Source: Lutraria lutraria (lineage: Eukaryota; Mollusca; Bivalvia; Venerida; Mactridae). From it: DNA of 64,000 nt. Where the stretch lies: positions 9,973,689 through 10,037,688 of the forward strand of contig OZ026837.1 of assembly GCA_964023205.1 (NCBI GenBank). The letters run 5' to 3'. The notes below the pieces were generated by a model, which worked only from the letters and a program-made list of their open reading frames with translations, was not told the origin of the DNA and ran no database searches. The first letter of the stretch is position 1; every line of letters starts with the position of its first letter. Positions 23,158-36,785 of the stretch are shown piece after piece. The position numbers were made by a program, and so were the translations under genes.

Positions 23158-23450
23158 AATAGCCACCTGACATTTTTGCTATGCGTCCTAAAAAGTGGCG
23201 TCGTTCAATAATTACTGAAAGTACATAACTGAAATGAGTTTTTATCAATAGCTAATGATTAAATGTACATTTCTGCACCAGTAAAATAATATTTGATGAT
23301 TAACAAGTATCTATAATTCTCACCTGAACTTATGATAATTCCATTTGCCAAAATAATGTATCATAATATCAAAATTAATTTAAACTACAATGTCCAACAA
23401 TAACTTCAATATGCCATTGAGGGTTTCCATATTTCAATTTTTCACTTTTA
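23158..23450. repeat. ~290-bp direct repeat, copy 1 (copy 2 at 37125-37430)
   Basis: Shares long stretches such as GATTAAATGTACATTTCTGC, ATTCTCACCTGAACTTATG and GCCATTGAGGGTTTCCATAT with copy 2, about 90% identical, same orientation, 14 kb apart. The intervening segment contains the satellite array. Confidence 0.8.
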
Positions 23451-23482
23451 AATGTTCTTTCATGTTTATTTTCAATTTTTAA

Positions 23483-23601
23483 CACAGTCCTCAATATTCA
23501 CATTTTACAAAAATCCTCCACACATGTGTTTACACTATGTACTACACAGTAGCCTAAACAAATATGGAAGAAAAATCACTGTGTGAAAGTTGAGGACTGT
23601 G
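23483..23601. mobile_element. 119-bp palindromic MITE with TTAA duplication
   Basis: CACAGTCCTCAA and its exact complement TTGAGGACTGTG form the ends, each bordered by TTAA (23479-23482, 23602-23605). Including TTAA the match is 16 of 16. It lies just beyond the 23158-23450 duplicated segment. Confidence 0.75.
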
Positions 23602-24150
23602 TTAAGAATAATGAAAATCTACCATTTGGGATATTTGACATCAAAAACATCCACACCCCAAGGAATTAGACAGGACTGTATGCACATGGGAGGGGAATTT
23701 GACAGCCAATTTCCTCAAATGTCTAATTCCCCTATATAATCCCCCCACCTCTGGTGGAAAACATTGATAAGTGCATTACTCACTTAGTTTTGGTAATAAT
23801 GAATGGTAGATCGCAGTATTTTTCTAAGATTAATGTTCACCCTTAGACGAATAATAAGAAAAATCTTACAATGTTATAGTAAATAATGGCAAAAAGCTAA
23901 TTTCAACATTCTTATATAATTTTTCACCTAATTTGTATTGTGGATATGGACTGTGATTAATCAGTATTAGCAATATGTATATTGTGTAGTCATTCGTATT
24001 ATTTTTGTCAACATTACATATATTTATAAACAAAATGATGGAATAAAGAACAAACAAATTATAAATGTTAATGCTTGCCACCTAACTTAGTACTGATATT
24101 GCAAAATTAATAAAGCCTCACAACCTTTGTCATTTTGAATTACTGACTAC

Positions 24151-24322
24151 AGTACAACCTCTGAAGAGCAACACCCTATGAGAGCTGCAAATAATGGCCG
24201 TTGTTTAGAGTTAGATGCTCTACAGAGATTAAATTTACAGTAAATATCAACTAAGGGAAATTTAAATGTTGTTATAGAGGTTGTCGTTTTACAGAGGGCC
24301 ACTCTGGAGAGGTTTTACTGTA
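24151..24322. mobile_element. CAGT-ACCTCTCC family MITE
   Basis: TACAGTACAACCTCTGAAG to GGAGAGGTTTTACTGTA, a near-perfect palindromic pair of ends, upstream of the moonraker promoter. Confidence 0.7.
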
Positions 24323-24329
24323 TGCTGAA

Positions 24330-26394
24330 AATTTCTATCAAATAACTTCTCATTTGTCATTAAAATGATTTTTATCAATGAAACCATTTTTTGTTTTGCA
24401 AAATTACTCTTATTTTTCAAAAACGTCGAATGGTTATATTATTGTAATTATTTTCATTCATGTGTCATGATAATGTCAGTATTTCCTTTACTGACTTTGA
24501 TACACAGGAAGTAGAGGATTATGACCCACATATGGTACAATGGACTGTGAAACAAATACATGGGTCAATAAACTTATAGAATAAAATGTGTTTTTTTATG
24601 TTTTTATTTTATGTTGTTTTATTAAGTAACTTTCTGTCTCCTGGGCAATAAATTTAGAGCTCAGACTATAAGCTCAAATCTCGGTTCAATTCTCAAAGTA
24701 TTATGGTGGAAAAGGAAGAGCTGATTGATGTTTAACTATAAATTCGATTAAGTATGCTGTTGGACTAAAAATAATATTGTCTGAACATAATCAACTTAAA
24801 AATATAAAAAGACAAGAAATAAGATCTGAGTTTGGAGACTGAACCCCATCTGTATAAAAATGTGAAAACCAAAGGTTTAGGTTGAGCTTTTGTAGTCCTC
24901 CATTTAGCCTTTTCTGTCTATGTTAACATTGCTGCTTATATACATTATTGCAACAATACTCCTGCATAACAAGTTTAAAATATATAAGGATTGCCTAAAA
25001 AATACTGATATTATTCAATATTGAAAAGTTGTTCACGTAATCATGAAAAGAGAAAACACCAGTAGCCCGTTATTTCCATGTTATCTACTTGTAATGTTCC
25101 CCATTTAAAAAAATCAGAATTATCCTTAATTTTCCCTTCAATGATTTTCACTAAATTCCAGAATTTGTGACCATCTTATGAGAAATTGGTGTAAAATCAT
25201 ATGGTGTAAGTCTTTGTTTGTATTAGACAGTGAGTCACAGAATAAATAAATGTTCTTGTATGTTCATAATTGCTTTTATAGTTTAACATTGTGAAACTGA
25301 GCCCACACTGGGCTCCAGCTAGGTTATAAGACTTCAGATCAATCTCTAAGCTCAAATTACAATTTTAATTTCTTATGCCCAAGCATTGATGATATTATGA
25401 AAATTCTCAAGTTTTACAACATTCGGACCAGATCTTTTCAATCCAGCCATAGAGACTATCATCCAATATAAATGTAGATTTTGTATATGTTTGATCAAGA
25501 ATATGAGTAGTGTTTCCGATACATTTTAGTGTTAATGTTTTGAACCTAAACCTGGTAAATTTGTACTATGATGTAAGGAAGATTTACTCATTGTTTTAAA
25601 CTTACAGTATCATGAAGAAACAATTTGGATAAGCTCAGACAAATCATATCATTACCCAACCAAGATAATGAAATGAATATGGCAAAGATACAATGATAAT
25701 AAGTGCATTTTTATATAATTGAGTTCAAGCACTACTATCATTTTAAAATATAAATTAAAATCTGAAACTTTAGTGATTTAATTTATCTGGAGCATATCCA
25801 ATGTTTCCCTTAGAATTCAGGTATACAAAATACAAACACATACAAACATCTATAAACTTTAATAAATAGATAAACATAAAAAATAAATACATGAACATAT
25901 TTCAATTAATTTAATCATATAAAAAATGAGAACAGAGAATTTCATGCTTTTAAAACAACTCAACTATTTAACATCTTAAATAACTACATCAAGCAACTTA
26001 CATGAGAATGTAATTAAGCTTACAAGGGTCATGCTGAAAAAGAAGACTGTAATTCTGTAAAACTAAGACAGGCTAGTCTGTTAAAAGTGGTATGCTAATT
26101 TTCCATACATTTCTATAAGTAAATGATGAGCTATTGCTCAAGTCATGTAATAAAGTATCTGTTCTGTTCTGCTTCACAGTATGATCTTTTGATTTTACTA
26201 CACAAAGAAATAAAAACCTTGAAAAGAACACACAATTCAGTCAATGAACCTACAATTGGAAAGAATAAATATATCTGTAACACTTTATAGATGCGTCCAA
26301 ACCCAATGTTCTGTTGGGGATGGGATTAATTATCACTAAAATGAATTCATTTCAATAACATGTTTGTTCACACTTTCAATACACCAAAGTCAAT
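24330..26394. other. Gene-free AT-rich stretch
   Basis: No coding-like frame, no strong repeat and no splice-flanked block seen on either strand. Confidence 0.6.
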
Positions 26395-26688
26395 TTTCAT
26401 TTCATCAGATTTAACGCCATTGTCAACACTTTTCCATTAATATTGAGATGGGCAGCTATCCTAACCATCTTCTCTGGACTTCATTTTAGGTCTTAACCAG
26501 TACTAACCACATTCTATCCACAAGCTATTGTCAAGCTACCCCACCAAATTCAGGGGTGGAGGACAATTAACATAGGATCATTTGTATGTAATATCATCGG
26601 TCAGATTTGTCACGGACCGAGATCAAATTCAGAACCTCTTGACCGGTAGGCCAACACTCTAACCACTGAGCTTACTGGTCAGCTGATG
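26395..26688 (-). mobile_element. tRNA-derived SINE, family D
   Basis: Minus-strand head CTCAGTGGTTAGAGTGTTGG, body with ACCCCTGAATTTGGTGGGGT, and tail with AATGGCGTTAAATCTG. Diverged from the 55074 copy but with the same order. Confidence 0.7.
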
Positions 26689-27429
26689 TGGATACTTCTT
26701 GATTCAAGTTGGTGAGACTTGCCTTTCAACATCCTGAAATATATATTACATATAATCAATTGAAACATGAAAAGAAAGTCACTAAATGACTTAATATGGC
26801 CCAAACCAGATAACATTCACCTTCAAGTGTGATAAAAAAGATATAAATTACAGTATATATTTTATGAAAAAACAACCTAGTATTTTAAACAAAAGCATTC
26901 ATTAATTTTAATATAGCAATTATATTAGCCATTTTGACACAGTCATGTATATCTAAGAATAAAAATTGTCAATCTTACTAGAAAGATATTAAACTTAAAT
27001 TTATTTAAGCATGCTGTCAAAACATAGCTTAAACTGAAACATCAAGAAGTGTTTCAAACATAAAAATACATTTGTTGTATCGGCATGCTCTACTGACCAG
27101 TAAATATAACATGTACAGTGATAGAACACAAAAAATAAACATTTAATAAAATATTTTAAACTGATCTGTTCTTTGTGGACTCCCATATCTACAATCAACC
27201 TAGCTGATTTGAATATTAACAAAACATGAAACATCAGATGGACTTAAGTGCAGCCTTCTAATCAGTGACACCTGTATATTTAGACATTCAGGAATCTTTA
27301 AAATGTATGACTTATTTATTATCAAGGTCTATATCATCTAGCTTCCATGAAATTCATAAAATGTGCCGCAAAATTAATCAAAAGCAATAAACAAGCTTCC
27401 ATCAATTATATACTTTATATTACAAAGCA

Positions 27430-28082
27430 AACAGTGTAACCTCTCCAAAGAAACACCCTATATGGGACTAGCAAAATTATATTGTTGTTGAGAGGTTGTT
27501 GTTCCACAGCAGTTAAATTACTAGTTAAATCATTAGAGCTGGGTATCGGTCCTTAAAAACGTATCACGATATATCACAATATTTCATGCTGTATCGCGAT
27601 ACGTATCACGATACATATAAATGGTAAATTTACAGAAAAGCATTAAAAATTAACATTTATATACTACTGTCTTGGGTAATAATACAGACTATAGCTGACA
27701 GTGTAGTTTCACATTTCAAATAACTTGTTCTTTTTTAGCACTGTTGAAACTGTTAATGCATGTATACATATAAATATGTATGCATGCACAGTCAATAATA
27801 TTACGAGATTGACCAGCATTTAGACATGAATAACACTTTCCCACAATGTATGAACTATTTTTTACTATAATAAACATAAAGTTCAGTTATTTAAGCTAAA
27901 CCCGATATATCGGTATGCTGAAAAAATATTGTGATATTTATATTGTCTAGCTGATATCGCGATATACCGATAAACCGATAAAACCTCCCAGATCTATAAA
28001 TCATGCAGCGGGAAAATTCATATTCTTGTTAACGGAGGCTGTTGTTTAAGAGAGGGCCGCTCTGGAGAGGTTGTGCTGTATG
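27430..28082. mobile_element. MITE of the CAGT-ACCTCTCC family, split by the nested 463-bp insert
   Basis: Begins CAGTGTAACCTCTCC and ends GGAGAGGTTGTGCTGTA. Inner marks shared with other copies are AACACCCTAT, TTGTTGAGAGGTTGTTG and AGAGAGGGCCGCTCTGG. Removing the insert gives about 180 bp, the size of the other copies. Confidence 0.75.
27534..27996. mobile_element. 463-bp hAT-like MITE nested in another MITE
   Basis: Ends TAGAGCTGGG and the complement of CCCAGATCTA match at 9/10 positions. It is flanked by the 8-bp duplication TAAATCAT (27526-27533, 27997-28004). The interior is rich in ATATCGCGATA-type motifs in both orientations. An 8-bp duplication with a TAG-starting TIR suggests the hAT superfamily. 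Its target is the interior of the MITE at 27430-28082. Confidence 0.8.
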
Positions 28083-28399
28083 TACTTCCTGAGGTTTTTC
28101 ATTTGTTTTTTGTGTAAGTCATTTCCAAAATATCTTTTATACATTTGATAAATAGTTCACATAACAATGTACTTTTTGTAAACTGATTATGATACTCACC
28201 TTATGAACATGCTACTCATTAAATATAGTTCCATTTTGATGATGGCTCATTGCACTGTATTACCAACCAGAGAAACTGAGGTCCTATCAAAGAAAAAGTA
28301 AGAACTTAATATCGCATGTAACAAATTTTCCTGTACCTAAAATGTACCATTTTTTACATCAGTTTAATTCATCTGCAATAAATACGGACACACATAACC

Positions 28400-31300
28400 T
28401 AGATACCTGACTTGAGGAACTGAACGAATTCTGATAAAAAAAATTTAGGAAGTGAATGGAACCTCTAAGTGAGTGTGAGAAACCTTAAAATATCAATTTT
28501 CCTCCATGTGTGAGGAAGTTGCCAACTCCTTTGATGAGAAAACTTAAAGTAAGTTCAGGAAACATTAATAAAAATTAGACAAAACAGTTCACCTAACCAT
28601 CTTTCCTGGGAGAACCAGTAATAGACTCCCAATCCAATCTCCCATTTAAAGCAACTGCCTACTTTCTAATGAAGTGAGGAGACAGGTGCTTTTCAGAATG
28701 ACGTTCACAAACAGTGCTTAGACATAATAGTAGTAGGTCAGATCAGTTGGGCACTACCGATAATCGTACAATTGTTAAGTACTGTTTCAATGCCAAACTT
28801 TAAGCGAAACAAAAACACTTTAAGTCAGTGAAAAACGACTTACAGTAACTGAATGAAATCTCTATGTAAGCGAGAAAAAACTTAAAATGTTACTTTTACT
28901 ATATACTGTATGTGAGGAAGTTGTCAAATCCTTGCAGGACGATAAGTTATTACTGGTTAGGATAGAGTCCATGAAATATGACTAAAAACTCAAGGTATGT
29001 GAATGAAAACTTTAAATGAGTGATGAAAACCTGAAAGAAAGTGAGAAAAAAATCAAAGATTTAAAGTGAATGAAAAGGAACTGAAAATAATGGAAAAACA
29101 CAAAATAAAAGAGAAAAAACTAAGTGAGTGAAACCTTAAAGTAGGTTCGGGAAACATTAGGAAATTATATGAAAGGCAGGATAGACAAAAATAAAACAGA
29201 CAAAAAACTAGTAGTAAGTGAATGGAACCTAAAATGAGTGAGAAAAACCTTAAAACAGGAAAGAAAAACTTAAAGTGAATGAACTAAACCTGAAAATAAT
29301 GGTAAAAACACTAAATAAAAGAGAGAGAAAACTTTAAGTGAGTGAAAAAGACCTGAAAATAATGGTAAAATACTAAATAAAAGAGAGAAAAACTTTAAGT
29401 GAGTAAAACTTAAAGTAAGTTAGGGAAACATTAATGAGAATTAGACAAAAGATGAGATTATTTTGTTTGTTTGTTTATATATCGAGTTTAACGCCCCATT
29501 TCAACAGTCAAGAGTGACATGAGGCAAACAGTTCACCTAACCATCTTTCCTGGGAGAACCAGTAATAGACTCCCAATTCAATCTCCCATTTAAAGCAACT
29601 GCCTACTCTCTAATGAAGTGAGGAGACAGGTGCTTTTCAGAATGACGTTCACAAACAGTGCTTAGACATAATAGTAGTAGGTCAGATCAGTTGGGCACTA
29701 CCGATCATCGTACAATTGCTAAGTACTGTTTCAATGCCAAACTTTAAGCGAAACAAAAACACTTTAAGTCAGTGAAAAACGACTTACAGTAACTGAATGA
29801 AATCTCCATGTAAGCGAGAAAAAACTTAAAATGTTACTTTTACTATATACTGTATGTGAGGAAGTTGTCAAATCCTTGCAGGACGATAAGTTATTACTGG
29901 TTAGGATAGAGTCCATGAAATATGACTAAAAACTCAAGGTATGTGAATGAAAACTTTAAATGAGTGATGAAAACCTGAAAGAAAGTGAGAAAAAAAATCA
30001 GTAAAAAAGATTTAAAGTGAATGAAAAGGAACTGAAAATAATGGAAAAACACAAAATAAAAGAGAAAAAACTAAGTGAGTGAAACCTTAAAGTAGGTTCG
30101 GGAAACATTAGGAAATTATATGAAAGGCAGGATAGACAAAAATAAAACAGTCAAAAAACTAGTAAAAAGTGAATGGAACCTAAAATGAGTGAGAAAAACC
30201 TTAAACAGGAAAGAAAAACTTAAAGTGAATGAATTAAACCTGAAAATAATGGTAAAAACACTAAATAAAAGAGAGAGAAAACTTTAAGTGAGTGAAAAAG
30301 ACCTGAAAATAATGGTAAAATACTAAATAAAAGAGAGAAAAACTTTAAGTGAGTGAAAACTTAAAGTAAGTTAGGGAAACATTAATGAGAATTAGACAAA
30401 AGATGAGATGATTTTGTTTGTTTGTTTATATATCGAGTTTAACGCCCCATTTCAACAGTCAAGAGTGACATGAGGCAAACAGTTCACCTAACCATCTTTC
30501 CTGGGAGAACCAGTAATAGACTCCCAATTCAATCTCCCATTTAAAGCAACTGCCTACTCTCTAATGAAGTGAGGAGACAGGTGCTTTTCAGAATGACGTT
30601 CACAAACAGTGCTTAGACATAATAGTAGTAGGTCAGATCAGTTGGGCACTACCGATCATCGTACAATTGCTAAGTACTGTTTCAATGCCAAACTTTAAGC
30701 GAAACAAAAACACTTTAAGTCAGTGAAAAACGACTTACAGTAACTGAATGAAATCTCTATGTAAGCGAGAAAAAACTTAAAATGTTACTTTTACTATATA
30801 CTGTATGTGAGGAAGTTGTCAAATCCTTGCAGGACGATAAGTTATTACTGGTTAGGATAGAGTCCATGAAATATGACTAAAAACTCAAGGTATGTGAATG
30901 AAAACTTTAAATGAGTGATGAAAACCTGAAAGAAAGTGAGAAAAAAAATCAGTAAAAAAGATTTAAAGTGAATGAAAAGGAACTGAAAATAATGGAAAAA
31001 CACAAAATAAAAGAGAAAAAACTAAGTGAGTGAAACCTTAAAGTAGGTTCGGGAAACATTAGGAAATTATATGAAAGGCAGGATAGACAAAAATAAAACA
31101 GACAAAAAACTAGTAGTAAGTGAATGGAACCTAAAATGAGTGAGAAAAACCTTAAAACAGGAAAGAAAAACTTAAAGTGAATGAACTAAACCTGAAAATA
31201 ATGGTAAAAACACTAAATAAAAGAGAGAGAAAACTTTAAGTGAGTGAAAAAGACCTGAAAATAATGGTAAAATACTAAATAAAAGAGAGAAAAACTTTAA

Positions 31301-34300
31301 GTGAGTAAAAACTTAAAGTAAGTTAGGGAAACATTAATGAGAATTAGACAAAAGATGAGATGATTTTGTTTGTTTGTTTATATATCGAGTTTAACGCCCC
31401 ATTTCAACAGTCAAGAGTGACATGAGGCAAACAGTTCACCTAACCATCTTTCCTGGGAGAACCAGTAATAGACTCCCAATTCAATCTCCCATTTAAAGCA
31501 ACTGCCTACTCTCTAATGAAGTGAGGAGACAGGTGCTTTTCAGAATGACGTTCACAAACAGTGCTTAGACATAATAGTAGTAGGTCAGATCAGTTGGGCA
31601 CTACCGATCATCGTACAATTGCTAAGTACTGTTTCAATGCCAAACTTTAAGCGAAACAAAAACACTTTAAGTCAGTGAAAAACGACTTACAGTAACTGAA
31701 TGAAATCTCTATGTAAGCGAGAAAAAACTTAAAATGTTACTTTTACTATATACTGTATGTGAGGAAGTTGTCAAATCCTTGCAGGACGATAAGTTATTAC
31801 TGGTTAGGATAGAGTCCATGAAATATGACTAAAAACTCAAGGTATGTGAATGAAAACTTTAAATGAGTGATGAAAACCTGAAAGAAAGTGAGAAAAAAAA
31901 TCAGTAAAAAAGATTTAAAGTGAATGAAAAGGAACTGAAAATAATGGAAAAACACAAAATAAAAGAGAAAAAACTAAGTGAGTGAAACCTTAAAGTAGGT
32001 TCGGGAAACATTAGGAAATTATATGAAAGGCAGGATAGACAAAAATAAAACAGACAAAAAACTAGTAGTAAGTGAATGGAACCTAAAATGAGTGAGAAAA
32101 ACCTTAAAACAGGAAAGAAAAACTTAAAGTGAATGAACTAAACCTGAAAATAATGGTAAAAACACTAAATAAAAGAGAGAGAAAACTTTAAGTGAGTGAA
32201 AAAGACCTGAAAATAATGGTAAAATACTAAATAAAAGAGAGAAAAACTTTAAGTGAGTAAAAACTTAAAGTAAGTTAGGGAAACATTAATGAGAATTAGA
32301 CAAAAGATGAGATGATTTTGTTTGTTTGTTTATATATCGAGTTTAACGCCCCATTTCAACAGTCAAGAGTGACATGAGGCAAACAGTTCACCTAACCATC
32401 TTTCCTGGGAGAACCAGTAATAGACTCTCAATTCAATCTCCCATTTAAAGCAACTGCCTACTCTCTAATGAAGTGAGGAGACAGGTGCTTTTCAGAATGA
32501 CGTTCACAAACAGTGCTTAGACATAATAGTAGTAGGTCAGATCAGTTGGGCACTACCGATCATCGTACAATTGCTAAGTACTGTTTCAATGCCAAACTTT
32601 AAGCGAAACAAAAACACTTTAAGTCAGTGAAAAACGACTTACAGTAACTGAATGAAATCTCTATGTAAGCGAGAAAAAACTTAAAATGTTACTTTTACTA
32701 TATACTGTATGTGAGGAAGTTGTCAAATCCTTGCAGGACGATAAGTTATTACTGGTTAGGATAGAGTCCATGAAATATGACTAAAAACTCAAGGTATGTG
32801 AATGAAAACTTTAAATGAGTGATGAAAACCTGAAAGAAAGTGAGAAAAAAAATCAGTAAAAAAGATTTAAAGTGAATGAAAAGGAACTGAAAATAATGGA
32901 AAAACACAAAATAAAAGAGAAAAAACTAAGTGAGTGAAACCTTAAAGTAGGTTCGGGAAACATTAGGAAATTATATGAAAGGCAGGATAGACAAAAATAA
33001 AATAGACAAAAAACTAGTAGTAAGTGAATGGAACCTAAAATGAGTGAGAAAAACCTTAAACAGGAAAGAAAAACTTAAAGTGAATGAACTAAACCTGAAA
33101 ATAATGGTAAAAACACTAAATAAAAGAGAGAGAAAACTTTAAGTGAGTGAAAAAGACCTGAAAATAATGGTAAAATACTAAATAAAAGAGAGAAAAAACT
33201 TTAAGTGAGTGAAAACTTAAAGTTTGGGAAACATTAATGAGAATTAGACAAAAGATGAGATGATTTTGTTTGTTTGTTTATATATCGAGTTTAATGCCCC
33301 ATTTCAACAGTCAAGAGTGACATGAGGCAAACAGTTCACCTAACCATCTTTCCTGGGAGAACCAGTAATAGACTCCCAATCCAATCTCCCATTTAAAGCA
33401 ACTGCCTACTGTCTAATGAAGTGAGGAGACAGGTGCTTTTCAGAATGACGTTCACAAACAGTGCTTAGACATAATAGTAGTAGGTCAGATCAGTTGGGCA
33501 CTACCGATCATCGTACAATTGCTAAGTACTGTTTCAATGCCAAACTTTAAGCGAAACAAAAACACTTTAAGTCAGTGAAAAACGACTTACAGTAACTGAA
33601 TGAAATCTCTATGTAAGCGAGAAAAAACTTAAAATGTTACTTTTACTATATACTGTATGTGAGGAAGTTGTCAAATCCTTGCAGGACGATAAGTTATTAC
33701 TGGTTAGGATAGAGTCCATGAAATATGACTAAAAACTCAAGGTATGTGAATGAAAACTTTAAATGAGTGATGAAAACCTGAAAGAAAGTGAGAAAAAAAA
33801 TCAGTAAAAAAGATTTAAAGTGAATGAAAAGGAACTGAAAATAATGGAAAAACACAAAATAAAAGAGAAAAAACTAAGTGAGTGAAACCTTAAAGTAGGT
33901 TCGGGAAACATTAGGAAATTATATGAAAGGCAGGATAGACAAAAATAAAACAGACAAAAAACTAGTAGTAAGTGAATGGAACCTAAAATGAGTGAGAAAA
34001 ACCTTAAAACAGGAAAGAAAAACTTAAAGTGAATGAACTAAACCTGAAAATAATGGTAAAAACACTAAATAAAAGAGAGAGAAAACTTTAAGTGAGTGAA
34101 AAAGACCTGAAAATAATGGTAAAATACTAAATAAAAGAGAGAAAAACTTTAAGTGAGTAAAAACTTAAAGTAAGTTAGGGAAACATTAATGAGAATTAGA
34201 CAAAAGATGAGATGATTTTGTTTGTTTGTTTATATATCGAGTTTAACGCCCCATTTCAACAGTCAAGAGTGACATGAGGCAAACAGTTCACCTAACCATC

Positions 34301-36785
34301 TTTCCTGGGAGAACCAGTAATAGACTCCCAATTCAATCTCCCATTTAAAGCAACTGCCTACTCTCTAATGAAGTGAGGAGACAGGTGCTTTTCAGAATGA
34401 CGTTCACAAACAGTGCTTAGACATAATAGTAGTAGGTCAGATCAGTTGGGCACTACCGATCATCGTACAATTGCTAAGTACTGTTTCAATGCCAAACTTT
34501 AAGCGAAACAAAAACACTTTAAGTCAGTGAAAAACGACTTACAGTAACTGAATGAAATCTCTATGTAAGCGAGAAAAAACTTAAAATGTTACTTTTACTA
34601 TATACTGTATGTGAGGAAGTTGTCAAATCCTTGCAGGACGATAAGTTATTACTGGTTAGGATAGAGTCCATGAAATATGACTAAAAACTCAAGGTATGTG
34701 AATGAAAACTTTAAATGAGTGATGAAAACCTGAAAGAAAGTGAGAAAAAAAATCAGTAAAAAAGATTTAAAGTGAATGAAAAGGAACTGAAAATAATGGA
34801 AAAACACAAAATAAAAGAGAAAAAACTAAGTGAGTGAAACCTTAAAGTAGGTTCGGGAAACATTAGGAAATTATATGAAAGGCAGGATAGACAAAAATAA
34901 AACAGACAAAAAACTAGTAGTAAGTGAATGGAACCTAAAATGAGTGAGAAAAACCTTAAAACAGGAAAGAAAAACTTAAAGTGAATGAACTAAACCTGAA
35001 AATAATGGTAAAAACACTAAATAAAAGAGAGAGAAAACTTTAAGTGAGTGAAAAAGACCTGAAAATAATGGTAAAATACTAAATAAAAGAGAGAAAAACT
35101 TTAAGTGAGTAAAAACTTAAAGTAAGTTAGGGAAACATTAATGAGAATTAGACAAAAGATGAGATGATTTTGTTTGTTTGTTTATATATCGAGTTTAACG
35201 CCCCATTTCAACAGTCAAGAGTGACATGAGGCAAACAGTTCACCTAACCATCTTTCCTGGGAGAACCAGTAATAGACTCCCAATTCAATCTCCCATTTAA
35301 AGCAACTGCCTACTCTCTAATGAAGTGAGGAGACAGGTGCTTTTCAGAATGACGTTCACAAACAGTGCTTAGACATAATAGTAGTAGGTCAGATCAGTTG
35401 GGCACTACCGATCATCGTACAATTGCTAAGTACTGTTTCAATGCCAAACTTTAAGCGAAACAAAAACACTTTAAGTCAGTGAAAAACGACTTACAGTAAC
35501 TGAATGAAATCTCTATGTAAGCGAGAAAAAACTTAAAATGTTACTTTTACTATATACTGTATGTGAGGAAGTTGTCAAATCCTTGCAGGACGATAAGTTA
35601 TTACTGGTTAGGATAGAGTCCATGAAATATGACTAAAAACTCAAGGTATGTGAATGAAAACTTTAAATGAGTGATGAAAACCTGAAAGAAAGTGAGAAAA
35701 AAAATCAGTAAAAAAGATTTAAAGTGAATGAAAAGGAACTGAAAATAATGGAAAAACACAAAATAAAAGAGAAAAAACTAAGTGAGTGAAACCTTAAAGT
35801 AGGTTCGGGAAACATTAGGAAATTATATGAAAGGCAGGATAGACAAAAATAAAACAGACAAAAAACTAGTAGTAAGTGAATGGAACCTAAAATGAGTGAG
35901 AAAAACCTTAAACAGGAAAGAAAAACTTAAAGTGAATGAACTAAACCTGAAAATAATGGTAAAAACACTAAATAAAAGAGAGAGAAAACTTTAAGTGAGT
36001 GAAAAAGACCTGAAAATAATGGTAAAATACTAAATAAAAGAGAGAAAAAACTTTAAGTGAGTGAAAACTTAAAGTTTGGGAAACATTAATGAGAATTAGA
36101 CAAAAGATGAGATGATTTTGTTTGTTTGTTTATATATCGAGTGTAACGCCCCATTTCAACAGTCAAGAGTGACATGAGGCAAACAGTTCACCTAACCATC
36201 TTTCCTGGGAGAACCAGTAATAGACTCCCAATCCAATCTCCCATTTAAAGCAACTGCCTACTGTCTAATGAAGTGAGGAGACAGGTGCTTTTCAGAATGA
36301 CGTTCACAAACAGTGCTTAGACATAATAGTAGTAGGTCAGATCAGTTGGGCACTACCGATCATCGTACAATTGCTAAGTACTGTTTCAATGCCAAACTTT
36401 AAGCGAAACAAAAACACTTTAAGTCAGTGAAAAATGACTTACAGTAACTGAATGAAATCTCTATGTAAGCGAGAAAAAACTTAAAATGTTACTTTTACTA
36501 TATACTGTATGTGAGGAAGTTGTCAAATCCTTGCAGGACGATAAGTTATTACTGGTTAGGATAGAGTCCATGAAATATGACTAAAAACTCAAGGTATGTG
36601 AATGAAAACTTTAAATGAATGAGAAAGTAAGAAAAAATCAGTAAAAAGATTTAAAGTGAATGAAAAAGAACTGAAAATAATAGAAAAACACAAAATAAAA
36701 GAGAAAAAACTAAGTGAGTGAAACATTAAAGTAGGTTTGGGAAACATTAGGAGAATGGATGAAAGGCAGGATAGACAAAAAAAAA
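28400..36785. repeat. ~951-bp satellite array, about 8.6 nearly identical copies
   Basis: A landmark GTTTGTTTGTTTATATATCG recurs near 29466, 30416, 31368, 32321, 33270, 34222, 35173 and 36121, a period of 948-953 bp. Units differ by only a few substitutions and short indels. Each unit has about 190 bp related to the 3' half of a local SINE family, then about 760 bp of purine-rich sequence made of degenerate 25-30-bp motifs such as AAACTTTAAGTGAGTGAAAA. The first unit (28.4-29.45 kb) is diverged and lacks the SINE start; the last ends at ~36785. No credible reading frame is present. Confidence 0.95.
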
